Assembly (NCBI RefSeq): GCF_031844705.1
Contig: NZ_CP134609.1
Span: 4,960,001 to 5,024,000, forward strand
Reading direction: 5' to 3'
Length of the DNA stretch: 64,000 nt
Source of the DNA: Streptomyces sp. ITFR-16
GTDB taxonomy: Bacteria; Actinomycetota; Actinomycetes; Streptomycetales; Streptomycetaceae
Shown piece after piece: positions 32,123-40,500 of this stretch. The notes under the pieces were generated by a model. The model made no database searches, was not told the DNA's origin, and worked only from the letters and a program-made list of their open reading frames with translations. Positions within the stretch are counted from its first letter, which is position 1. Each line of letters begins with the position of its first letter. Made by a program: the position numbers and the translations under genes.

Positions 32123-33106
32123 GTGGCAGGACGATTCGCTCCCCGCAACGCCCCGCGCGCGGCCGTCCCGCACCAGGCGGCGGCCACGCCCGTGCCGGCG
32201 CCGCAGACCCGCGTCTGGACCCCGCCGGGCCCGCTCGACCTGCGGCTCGTCCTCGGCCCGCTGCGCCGGGGCCCGGCCGATCCCACGTTCCGGATGTCCG
32301 CCGACGGCTCCGTACGCCGCTCCAGCCGCACCCCCGCGGGTCCCGGCACGCTCCATGTCGTCGCCCGTGACGGCCGGATCGAGGCGGCGGCCTGGGGGCC
32401 CGGCGCGTCCTGGCTGCTCGACCGGCTGCCGGTCCTGCTGGGCGAGGGCGACGACCCGGACGCCTTCGTCCCGCGCCACCGGCTGCTCGCCGCGACCCAC
32501 CGCCGCCGCCCGGGGCTGCGGCTGCTGCGCACCGGCCTGGTGCTGGAGTCGCTGATCCCCTCGGTCCTGGAGCAGAAGGTCACCACGGACGAGGCCTACC
32601 GCGCCTGGCGCCTGCTGGTCCGCAGATACGGCGAACCGGCGCCCGGTCCGCAGGAGTACGGCCTCTACGTCATGCCGGACGCCCGCACCTGGTCGCTGAT
32701 CCCGTCCTGGGAGTGGCACCGCGCGGGCGTCGACTCCAAGCGCTCGGCGACGATCCTGCGCGCGGTCCGGGTGGCCCGCCGCATGGAGGAGGCGGCCGGC
32801 ATGGCCCTGTCCGACGCGATGGCCCGCCTCCAGGTGATCCCGGGCATCGGCCCCTGGACGGCCGCCGAGACCCTTCAGCGATCCAACGGCGCGCCGGACG
32901 CGGTGACGGTCGGCGACCTCCATCTGCCCGGCATCGTCGGCCACGCCCTGGCGGGCAACCGCAACGCGGACGACGAGGAGATGCTGACGCTCCTGGCCCC
33001 CTACGAGGGCCAACGCCACCGAGCCACCCGCCTCATCCTGCTCTCGGGCAACACCCCACCCCGCCACGCCCCCCGCATGACCCCGGGCAACATCGCGCGT
33101 TTGTAG
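32123..33106 (+). CDS. DNA-3-methyladenine glycosylase II type (HhH-GPD)
   Basis: 327 residues from GTG 32123 (GAGGA 9 bp upstream). The C-terminal half is a HhH-GPD base-excision glycosylase: QVIPGIGPWTAAETLQRS is the helix-hairpin-helix, and the catalytic Asp lies in V-T-V-G-D-L-H-L-P. The N-terminal half resembles the AlkA-type beta domain (LDLRLVLGPLRRGP, ASWLLDRLPVLLGEGDD). It should remove alkylated purines from DNA. No iron-sulfur cysteines are present, consistent with the AlkA branch. A repeat array follows the gene. Confidence 0.9.
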   Translation: MAGRFAPRNAPRAAVPHQAAATPVPAPQTRVWTPPGPLDLRLVLGPLRRGPADPTFRMSADGSVRRSSRTPAGPGTLHVVARDGRIEAAAWGPGASWLLDRLPVLLGEGDDPDAFVPRHRLLAATHRRRPGLRLLRTGLVLESLIPSVLEQKVTTDEAYRAWRLLVRRYGEPAPGPQEYGLYVMPDARTWSLIPSWEWHRAGVDSKRSATILRAVRVARRMEEAAGMALSDAMARLQVIPGIGPWTAAETLQRSNGAPDAVTVGDLHLPGIVGHALAGNRNADDEEMLTLLAPYEGQRHRATRLILLSGNTPPRHAPRMTPGNIARL

Positions 33107-33148
33107 AGGACGCGGTCAAGCCCGTCCGGAACATCCCGGGCCGGCGCA

Positions 33149-33330
33149 AAATCCAGCCGGTGGGGCACGCCACCTCCCGGGCCGGGCAAATCAAGCCGAC
33201 GGGGCACGTCACCTCCTGGACTGGGCGAAATCCAGCCGGTGGGGCACGTCATCTCCCGGGCCGGGCGAAATCCAGCCGGTGGGGCACGTCATCTCCCGGG
33301 CCGGGCAAATCAAGCCCGTCCGGCGATTGA
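33149..33330 (+). repeat. Tandem 39-40 bp repeat array
   Basis: Units begin with AAATC(C/A)AGCC at 33149, 33188, 33228, 33268 and 33307. Each continues as GG(T)GGGGCACGTCATCTCCCGGGCCGGGC. Units 3 and 4 are nearly identical and the others vary by a few bases. The fifth runs into CAAGCCCGTCCGGCGATTGAGGA, a sequence widespread after streptomycete genes. The array fills the space between the convergent glycosylase and fbiB genes. Confidence 0.9.
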
Positions 33331-33341
33331 GGACCGGGGTC

Positions 33342-33356
33342 CGGGGCGGAGCCCCG
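33342..33356. terminator. Hairpin in dispersed GC element
   Basis: CGGGGC / GCCCCG around GGA, part of the element 33320-33358 that recurs at 45643-45680. It lies between convergent genes and could terminate both. Confidence 0.5.
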
Positions 33357-33382
33357 AAACCACCCACCGGCCCGCGCCCAGC

Positions 33383-34699
33383 TCACCGCACCACGACGAA
33401 GTCCTCCGCCGCACGGCCCCCCCGCGCCGGAGGCGACACCGCCGCCCGCCCCACGGCGACCGCCCCCAGCGGATCCCACGACGCCGGCAGCGCCAGCACC
33501 TCCCGCACCACATCCCGGCAGAACATCGTCGAGGACACCCACGCCGACCCCAGCGACTCACCGGCCAGCGCCACCAGGAAGTTCTGGATCCCGGCCCCCG
33601 CCGCGACCACGAACATCTCCCGCTCCGCACCGTCCCGCCGCGCGTCCCCGTACGTGTGCGAGCCGTCCATCACCATGCACGGCACCACCAGATACGGCGC
33701 CCGCCGCAGCACATCGCCCCGCCGCACCCGCTTGGCGATCGACTCCTCGCTCTTCCCGTCGCGCCGCAGATCCGCGATCCACGCGTCCCGCATCGCGTCC
33801 AGCAGCCGGGTCCGGGACCCGGGCGACTCCAGCAGCACGAACCGCCACGGCGTCGTGTGGTGCGGCGCCGGCGCCGTCACGGCCGCGGCCACCGCACGGC
33901 GTACCGCCCCCGGATCCACCGGCTCGTCGGTGAACTCGCGCACCGTACGCCGCTGGGCCACCGCCTCCCGTACCGCCTCGGACGTCCCGAGCCGGAACAT
34001 GTCGTCGGCCGCGACCCGCACCATCGCCCGCGCGCCCCCGGCGTCCGCCGGGTCCACGACATGGCCGAGCCCGCGCACCACCGCGACGGGCAGCCCGTCC
34101 GCCTTGCCCTTGACCAGGTCACCGGCCGAGGCCAGCTCATCGGCCGTGGCCACCACGGTCGCGCTCAGCGGATTGCCGTACGCGTCGCTGCCGCCCCGCA
34201 GATCGTCCAGCACCCGCACCCCGGCCGCCCCGATCGCGACATCGGTCAGCCCGTTGCGCCACGGTCGCCCGAAGGTGTCCGTGACGACGACGCCGACCTC
34301 GATGCCGAGCGCGGCCCGCAGCCCCTCCCGGATCGCCCGGGCCGAGGCGTCGGGGTCCTCGGGCAGCAGCAGGACCGTTCCGGCGGGGGTGTTCGAGGCG
34401 TCGACCCCGGCCGCGGCCATCACCAGGCCCTGCCGGTTCTCCACGATCCGCAGCGCCCCGCGCCGCGCCACCACCCGTACCGTCTCGGCGTCGATCGCCG
34501 CCTCCCGGTCGGTGGCCCCGACGATCCGGCCCTCCGCCTTGGAGACGATCTTCGAGGTGACGAGCAGGACGTCGCCGTCGGCCAGGCCCGGCTCGGTGGC
34601 GGCGATGAGCTTCGCGAGATCGTCCCCGGCCCGCACCTCGGGCATCCCGGGCAGCGCCCACACGCGGTACGAGGGCGCGGTGTCCGGGGCGGCGCTCAT
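33383..34699 (-). CDS. fbiB: FbiB, coenzyme F420:L-glutamate ligase / dehydro-F420 reductase
   Basis: 438 residues, the two-domain actinobacterial form. Residues about 1-240 are the CofE-like gamma-glutamyl ligase (VLLVTSKIVSKAEGR, VVVTDTFGRPWRNGLTDVAIG). Residues about 245-438 are an FMN-binding nitroreductase-like domain (VREAVAQRRTVREFTDEPVD, AAGAGIQNFLVALAGESLG). The ligase adds the polyglutamate tail to F420-0. In mycobacteria the nitroreductase domain reduces dehydro-F420-0. Its ATG overlaps the fbiA stop codon (ATGA), so the two are translationally coupled. Confidence 0.96.
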   Translation of the reverse strand: MSAAPDTAPSYRVWALPGMPEVRAGDDLAKLIAATEPGLADGDVLLVTSKIVSKAEGRIVGATDREAAIDAETVRVVARRGALRIVENRQGLVMAAAGVDASNTPAGTVLLLPEDPDASARAIREGLRAALGIEVGVVVTDTFGRPWRNGLTDVAIGAAGVRVLDDLRGGSDAYGNPLSATVVATADELASAGDLVKGKADGLPVAVVRGLGHVVDPADAGGARAMVRVAADDMFRLGTSEAVREAVAQRRTVREFTDEPVDPGAVRRAVAAAVTAPAPHHTTPWRFVLLESPGSRTRLLDAMRDAWIADLRRDGKSEESIAKRVRRGDVLRRAPYLVVPCMVMDGSHTYGDARRDGAEREMFVVAAGAGIQNFLVALAGESLGSAWVSSTMFCRDVVREVLALPASWDPLGAVAVGRAAVSPPARGGRAAEDFVVVR

Positions 34700-35652
34700 G
34701 CGCGTACCTCCTCGGCGAGGGCCAGCGCCTGGCGGGCCATCTCGGCGGTCGCCGGGACGTCGGTCATCATCAGCGGTACGGAACGGCAGCGGATGCCCGC
34801 GGACTCCACCTCGTCCACCGCGCCCGCGTCCACGGTGTCGACCAGCCAGCCGTCGAGCAGCCCCGAGCCGTAGTGCTGGGCGACCGCTGCGGCCGTCGAC
34901 TCGACGCCCACCGCGGCCAGCACCTTGTCCGCCATCCCGCGCACGGGCGCGTCGCCGACGATGGGGGAGAGGCCGACGACCGGCACCCCGGCCTCGGCGA
35001 TCGCCTCCCGGATGCCGGGCACGGCGAGGATGGTCCCGACGGACACGACGGGGTTGGACGGCGGGAAGAGGATGACGTCGGCCCCGGCGATGGCCTCCAG
35101 GACGCCCGGCGCCGGCTTGGCCTGCTCGGCGCCGACGGGCACGATCGCCTGCGCGGGCACGGAGGCGCGCAGCTTCACCCAGTACTCCTGGAAGTGAATG
35201 GCCCTGCTCTCGCCGTCGACGTCGACGGCCACATGCGTCTCGACGCGGTCGTCGGACATCGGCAGCAGCCGGACCCCCGGCTTCCAGCGGGCACAGAGCG
35301 CCTCGGTGACGGCGCTGAGCGGATAGCCCGCGCCGAGCATCTGCGTACGGACGATATGGGTGGCGAAGTCACGGTCGCCGAGCCCGAACCACTCGGGGCC
35401 CACGCCGTACGCCGCGAGCTCCTCCTTGACGTGGAAGCTCTCGTCCGTACGCCCCCAGCCCTGCTCCTCGTTGATGCCACCGCCGAGGGTGTACATCACG
35501 GTGTCGAGGTCGGGACAGACCTTGAGCCCGAACAGATGGATGTCGTCACCGGTGTTGCCGATGACCGTGATGTCCGCGTCGGGCGCGGCCTCCTTGAGGC
35601 CACGCAGAAAACGAGCACCACCGATACCGCCGGCCAGAACCACAATGCGCAT
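34696..35652 (-). CDS. fbiA: FbiA, 2-phospho-L-lactate/PEP transferase of F420 synthesis
   Basis: 318 residues from ATG 35652. CofD family: the N-terminal VVLAGGIGGARFLRGLK loop binds the guanylated phospholactyl or phosphoenolpyruvyl donor. NTGDDIHLFGLKVCPDLDTV and FPPSNPVVSVGTIL are diagnostic. It transfers the phospho-acid group to Fo, giving (dehydro-)F420-0, the substrate for FbiB. The gene precedes fbiB with a 4-bp overlap. F420 serves many streptomycete reductases, including ones for antibiotic synthesis. The upstream cysteine dioxygenase gene ends 35 bp away on the same strand and may share the transcript. Confidence 0.96.
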   Translation of the reverse strand: MRIVVLAGGIGGARFLRGLKEAAPDADITVIGNTGDDIHLFGLKVCPDLDTVMYTLGGGINEEQGWGRTDESFHVKEELAAYGVGPEWFGLGDRDFATHIVRTQMLGAGYPLSAVTEALCARWKPGVRLLPMSDDRVETHVAVDVDGESRAIHFQEYWVKLRASVPAQAIVPVGAEQAKPAPGVLEAIAGADVILFPPSNPVVSVGTILAVPGIREAIAEAGVPVVGLSPIVGDAPVRGMADKVLAAVGVESTAAAVAQHYGSGLLDGWLVDTVDAGAVDEVESAGIRCRSVPLMMTDVPATAEMARQALALAEEVRA

Positions 35653-35687
35653 GCGAAACAGTCTGTCAGGTGTAGGACGCCGGCCGA

Positions 35688-36218
35688 TCAGACGGTGGCG
35701 GCCGCCGGGGCGCACTGGGCGGCGTGCATGGGCATGTCGGTCAGGCCCGGGTAGTAGACGTGCAGGCTGACCGCCGGTTCGAGGGAGTCGTTGACGACCT
35801 CGTGGACGTAGCCGGGGGCGAAGACGCGCTGGGCGCCGGGGCCCAGCGCCCGCTGGCCCCGGTCCGTACGCTCCGTCAGTTCGCCTTCCAGCACGGTCAG
35901 TACGCCGGAGGACGGGCCGTGGTCGTGCAGCCCGCTGCCCTGGCCGGGGACCCAGCTGAGCAGCCAGACCTCGTAGCCGAGTGGACTCTCCCCTGCTCGG
36001 GCGGGGCCGGGAGCCTGGGGAACGGTGCGCAGACGGTGGTACCAGCGGGTGGTGGCGTCGTACCGGACGAGGGGGGCCCACTGGGAGCGGTCGGCGGCGA
36101 TGGTGCGGGCGAGCCCGACGAATTCGGCCACCGTCACGGGGTGCTCGCGTGCGGGGCGCAGCAGATGCTGGACCTCAAGGAGGTCGCCTGCGATCTGGAG
36201 GTCGTTGTCGCTGTTCAT
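35688..36218 (-). CDS. Cysteine dioxygenase (cupin)
   Basis: 176 residues from ATG 36218. The thiol-dioxygenase cupin has WVPGQGSGLHDHGPSSGVLTVLEGELTE, giving two iron-binding His in H-D-H, and a third in YVHEVVND. It oxidises cysteine to cysteine sulfinate with O2 and so removes excess cysteine. GAGGA is 12 bp before the ATG; a longer in-frame start at 36248 has no ribosome site. Upstream on the same strand lies a 162-nt untranslated stretch and then a small Cys-rich ORF (36381-36476), so expression is probably governed by cysteine supply during translation of that leader. Confidence 0.92.
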   Translation of the reverse strand: MNSDNDLQIAGDLLEVQHLLRPAREHPVTVAEFVGLARTIAADRSQWAPLVRYDATTRWYHRLRTVPQAPGPARAGESPLGYEVWLLSWVPGQGSGLHDHGPSSGVLTVLEGELTERTDRGQRALGPGAQRVFAPGYVHEVVNDSLEPAVSLHVYYPGLTDMPMHAAQCAPAAATV

Positions 36219-36380
36219 GGGTGCGGTGGTTCCTCGGCAGGAGTGCAAGTGCGGGTGCGGGGTGTCGCGAGGACCGGAGGGACCGGGTGTCCGCAGGGCC
36301 GGGGGCCGCGTGGGGGAGGGATCCGGGGTCCGGGTGGAGCGGGGCCGAGCCGGAGCGCGAGGGCTTCGACAGCGTCGGCG
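36219..36380 (-). promoter_or_regulatory. Attenuator region between Cys leader ORF and cysteine dioxygenase
   Basis: 162 bp of G/C-rich sequence with several self-complementary runs (GGTCC/GGACC, CCGGG/CCCGG types). It is transcribed after the leader ORF and contains the ribosome site of the dioxygenase gene. I could not identify one dominant hairpin by eye; alternative pairings are likely. Confidence 0.4.
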
Positions 36381-36476
36381 TCAGCAGCTCTGACAGCTGG
36401 AACAGCAACAGCGAGCCTGGACAGCGCTGCGGAACCCACGGCTGTGGGTGGCGCGCATCGCTGAGGTCACTGGCAT
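36381..36476 (-). CDS. Cysteine-rich leader peptide upstream of cysteine dioxygenase
   Basis: 31 codons from ATG 36476 (25 from an internal ATG at 36458) to TGA 36381. The last ten residues are RCCCSSCQSC: five cysteines in ten codons, using TGT and TGC. No ribosome binding site precedes either ATG. A TTGACA box with a poor -10 (TCTCCT) 17 bp downstream would place the transcription start at or beside the first ATG, so the ORF is probably leaderless. It resembles amino-acid leader peptides and the polycysteine upstream ORFs described in mycobacteria. The function is inferred: ribosome pausing at the Cys codons would signal cysteine scarcity to the dioxygenase mRNA. Confidence 0.7.
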   Translation of the reverse strand: MPVTSAMRATHSRGFRSAVQARCCCSSCQSC

Positions 36477-36483
36477 GACATCA

Positions 36484-36512
36484 AGGAGAACCGGCGAAGC
36501 CCCGACTGTCAA
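36484..36512 (-). promoter_or_regulatory. Candidate promoter of leader peptide / cysteine dioxygenase
   Basis: Minus strand TTGACA at 36512-36507, a 17-bp spacer, then TCTCCT at 36489-36484. The -35 is a perfect match to the main vegetative sigma factor; the -10 is weak. Initiation seven or eight bases on coincides with the leader ATG at 36476. Confidence 0.45.
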
Positions 36513-36930
36513 CCCAATGCCCGATTTGGCGGTAATGTTTCACCTCATCCGGTTACTCCATGCGGAGAAAGGTTTGTTCAGCCCCTCCGGCGGAGATGTG
36601 GCGCAACAACCGCACCGTCAAACGCGGTCGGGAGCCCGTGACCTGAATGTGATCTTGATCGCTTCAGTGATCGAATCGCAACGTACCCACCCCCGCGGGA
36701 GTTCCTACCTGCGACAGGTGACGCCGCGACGAGGCCCATGGCATATGTCAGGTTTTTGGTGATTTGAACACTTTACGCATACGCTTGGTTCCGCAGAGTG
36801 AATACCGGGCCCAATAGCAGATCTGAGCTTGACTGGCCCAAAGCTACACACTTGTAATTTCACTCGTGTCGTTCGGCCGATTCGATGACGGCCGCATCAC
36901 GGGGACGCAAGAGACAGACGAGGGGCGCAC
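36513..36930. other. whiB upstream regulatory region
   Basis: About 420 bp without a gene and clearly richer in A+T than the genome. It includes the palindrome ACCTG-CGA-CAGGT at 36707-36719, a cluster of TGATC words at about 36650-36680, and the promoter described separately. A regulatory region this long fits a developmental gene with several inputs. Confidence 0.55.
36829..36858 (+). promoter_or_regulatory. whiB: Candidate whiB promoter
   Basis: TTGACT at 36829-36834 and TGTAAT at 36853-36858, with an 18-bp spacer. Start of transcription would be near 36865, giving a leader of about 66 nt. whiB in S. coelicolor is known to have two promoters; I can propose only this one from sequence. Confidence 0.4.
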
Positions 36931-37194
36931 ATGACCGAGCTGTTCCAGCAACTGCTGGTCGAGGACGCGGACGAGGAGCTCGGCTGGCAGGAGCGCGCAC
37001 TGTGCGCCCAGACCGATCCCGAGTCCTTCTTCCCCGAGAAGGGCGGATCGACCCGCGAGGCGAAGAAGGTCTGCCTCGCCTGTGAAGTCCGGTCCGAATG
37101 CCTTGAGTACGCCCTCTCCAACGACGAGCGGTTCGGCATCTGGGGCGGCCTCTCCGAGCGCGAGCGCCGCCGTCTGAAGAAGGCCGCGATCTGA
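36931..37194 (+). CDS. whiB: WhiB, iron-sulfur developmental transcription factor
   Basis: 87 residues, exactly the length of the founding WhiB. Four cluster-ligating cysteines C25, C48, C51 and C57 have the spacing C-x22-C-x2-C-x5-C, followed by the turn motif GIWGG (69-73) and the basic DNA-contacting tail ERERRRLKKAA. A good GAGGGG site precedes the ATG. WhiB binds a [4Fe-4S] cluster and acts with WhiA to start sporulation septation in aerial hyphae. Monocistronic: a strong terminator follows. The neighbouring fbiA/fbiB and sugar genes match the whiB2 neighbourhood in mycobacteria. Confidence 0.98.
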   Translation: MTELFQQLLVEDADEELGWQERALCAQTDPESFFPEKGGSTREAKKVCLACEVRSECLEYALSNDERFGIWGGLSERERRRLKKAAI

Positions 37195-37288
37195 CCGTCG
37201 TGCCCGACCGCCCGGCCGGAAGGCCGGACCCCAAGAGCCGGACCCCGGGGAGCCGACCACCCCCCGGACGCCCCGGCACCCGGCGCCC

Positions 37289-37329
37289 ATGGCCCGCCGC
37301 CTGCACCCTGCCCGCAGGCGGCGGGCCAT
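37289..37329 (+). terminator. whiB terminator
   Basis: Perfect 16-bp stem ATGGCCCGCCGCCTGC / GCAGGCGGCGGGCCAT with a 9-nt loop, about 95 bp after the whiB stop codon. The remainder of the 334-bp gap before the next gene shows a possible -10 (TAGTGT, 37418-37423) but no clear -35. Confidence 0.8.
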
Positions 37330-37528
37330 CGCGCTGTCCGGACCCGCTTTCCGCCGGCCGCCCCCGCGTCGCCGCCCTCGTTGAACCGCTCCGCGCCACC
37401 CCGGCGATCCGTACCGTTAGTGTGGGGCCCCGTCCGAGACGCGCCAACGACCCGACAGGGCGCGCGTGTACACCGATGCAGCCCCCGGGGGGACGTCCCC
37501 CGGACCCGGCCGGAGGGCCCGTACCTCG

Positions 37529-40500
37529 ATGTCCGTGCACAGCCAATCAACGGCGCCGTACGCGGCCGCCGCCGCCCCAGAGTTCCCCCGGCATGTCGTC
37601 ACCGCCGTGCTCGTCTCCCACGACGGCGCACGCTGGCTGCCCGACGCGCTCGCCGGGCTGCTCGGGCAGGAACGCCCCGTACAGAACGTCGTCGCCGCCG
37701 ACACCGGCAGCGCCGACGACTCCGCGCGCCTGGTCACCGAGGCGCTCGGCGCCGACCGGGTCCTGCACCTCGCGCGGCGTACGAGCTTCGGCACCGCCGT
37801 CGACGAGGCGAGCCGCACGGCCGGCGTCCTGACCCCGGACGACCTGCCCTATCTGAAGCGGCCCAGCGGCTGGGACCCGGTCACCAGGACCTGGCGCGAC
37901 GACACCTACGACCTCCCCGAGCTCCCGCACGGCGAACCGGTGCAGTGGCTCTGGCTGCTCCACGACGACTGCGCCCCCGAGCCCGACGCGCTCGCCGAGA
38001 TGCTGCGCGTCGTCGACAACGACCGGCACGCCGCGATCGTCGGACCCAAGCTCCGGGGCTGGTACGACCGCAGGCAGCTCCTCGAAGTGGGCGTCTCGAT
38101 CGCCAACAGCGGCCGCCGCTGGACCGGGCTCGACCGCCGCGAGCAGGACCAGGGCCAGCACGACCAGGTCCGTACCGTCCTGTCCGTCTCCACCGCCGGC
38201 ATGCTCATCCGCCGGGACGTCTGGGAGGAGCTGGGCGGCTTCGACCGCAGGCTCCCGCTGATGCGTGACGACGTCGACCTGTGCTGGCGTGCCCACCTGG
38301 CCGGCCACCGGGTGCTCGTCGCCCCCGACGCCATCCTCCGGCACGCCGAGGCCTCCGCCCGCGAACGCCGCCCCATCGACTGCGCCGGCCGCTCCGTCGC
38401 CAGCCCGCACCGCGTCGACAAGGCCGGCGCCGTCTACACGATGCTCGCCAACGCGCGCGGCAAGCAGCTGCCCTGGGTGCTGCTCCGCCTCGTCGTCGGC
38501 ACCCTGCTCCGTACCCTCGCCTACCTCGTCGGCAAGGTGCCCGGCCAGGCGGTCGACGAGGTCACCGGACTCCTGGGCACCCTGCTGCGCCCCGGCCGGA
38601 TCCTCGCCGCACGCCGCAGCCGCGGCAAGGGCGCCGTCGACCCGGCCGAGCTGCGCGCGCTGTTCCCGGCGCCCGGCGCCACCGTCCGCGCGACCGTCGA
38701 GCAGGTCGCCGGCAACTTCGGCGGCGGCTCGGAGGCCGAGTCCGGCGGCTCACGGCACGGCGCCGTCGAGTCGGGCCCCGGCGGCGACGACGCCGACTTC
38801 CTGGAGATCGACCAGTTCGCCCGGCTGAAGCGGATCGGGCGCAAGCCGGGCCCCGTCCTCTTCGCCCTCCTGCTCCTCGTCTCCCTCGTCGCCTGCCGCA
38901 GCCTGCTCGGCGGCGGCGCCCTGGCCGGCGGCGCCCTGCTGCCCGCGCCCGGTGACGTCTCCGAGCTGTGGGGCCGCTATGCCGACGGCTGGCACACCGT
39001 CGGCACCGGCGGCACCCAGACCGCACCGCCGTATCTGGCCGTGCTCTCGGCCCTGTCCGCGCTGTTCCTCGGCTCCACCGGCTTCGCGCTCACCCTGCTG
39101 CTGGTCTGCTCGGTCCCGCTCGCCGGACTCACCGCCTACTTCGTCTCCCGGCCGCTGCTCCCCTCGCGGCTGCTGAGGGCCTGGGCGAGCGTCGCGTACG
39201 CCTTCCTGCCCGCCGCGACCGGCGCCCTGGCGACCGGCCGCCTCGGCACCGCCGTCCTGGCCGTCCTGCTCCCGCTGATCGCCCGCACGGCCGTCTCCGC
39301 GCACGGCATGCGCGCCACCGGGGACAGCCGGGGCAGCTGGCGCGCCACCTGGGCCTACACCCTGCTCCTCACGCTCGCGATGGCCTTTACGCCGATCGTG
39401 TGGCCGCTGGCCGTGGTCCTCGGCCTCGGTGTGCTGGTGCTGCGCCGCAACGACATCACCGCCTACGGACTGCGCTTCCTCGCCGCCGTCGGCACCCCGC
39501 TGCTGGTCCTCGCGCCCTGGTCGCTCTCGCTGCTGGGCAGCCCCTCCTCCTTCCTGAAGGAAGCGGGCCTGGAGACCGGTACGGGCTCCGCCTCCGCACT
39601 GGACCTGCTGGGGATCAGCCCCGGCGGTCCGAAGGCGGCGGGCGGCGTCCTGCTCCTCGGCATCGTCCTCGCCGCGCTGGCCGCGCTGCTGCGCGGGGAG
39701 CGGCAGTTCGCCGTGCGGACCGCGTGGGCCGCCGCGCTGGTCTCCCTGGCCTTCGCCGGGCTCGCCAACGGCTCGGGCTGGGCCGGCCCCGCCACTCTCG
39801 CCTACGGCGCCGCGCTCATCGCCGCCGCGCTGGTCGGCGCGGACGGCGCCCGGGTCCGCGTCGCCGAGCTCAGCTTCGGCTGGCGCCAGCCCGTCGCCGC
39901 CCTGATCGCCCTCGCGGCCGGCATCGCCCCCGTCCTGGCCGCACTCGGCTGGATGATCGGCGGCGCCTCAGGCCCGCTGGAGCGCCGCGACCCGGTCCAG
40001 GTGCCCGCGTTCGTCGCGGAGGAGAGCGGCACCCGCGACCAGCCGCGCACCCTGGTCCTCGGCGGCACCTCGCCCGGCTCCGTCGCCTACACGCTGGTGC
40101 GCGGCTCCGGCGCCCGCCTCGGCGACGCGGAACTGGCCGCGGCCGAGGGCGGCAACAGCCACCTCGACAAGGTCGTCGCCAACCTCGTCGCCGGCTCCGG
40201 CGCCGACCAGGGCAGCCAGCTCAGCGGCTTCGCGATCCGTTACGTCCTCGTACGGGACGGGGCACCGAAGCAGATGAGCCGGGTGCTCGACGCGACGCCG
40301 GGCCTCAGCCGGCTCAGCCAGCTGGACGGCAGCGCGCTGTGGCGGGTCGACCGCCAGGTGGCCCGGGTCATGATCGTCCCGCCCGCCGCCGGTGACGAGC
40401 CGCTTCCGGTGGGGTCCGCCCCCGTCGAGGCGCACACCGCGGTCCCGGCGGGCAAGGCGGGCCGCGTGCTGCGGATCGCCGACGCCGCCGACCCCGGCTG

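Noticed and set aside
33149..33330. Repeat array considered as a CRISPR locus
   Set aside because: Repeats are contiguous 39-40 bp units with no unique spacers and no cas genes nearby.
36175..36408. 77-codon minus-strand ORF overlapping the region between the Cys leader and cysteine dioxygenase
   Set aside because: No ribosome site, overlaps both the leader ORF and the dioxygenase start in another frame, and has no family resemblance.
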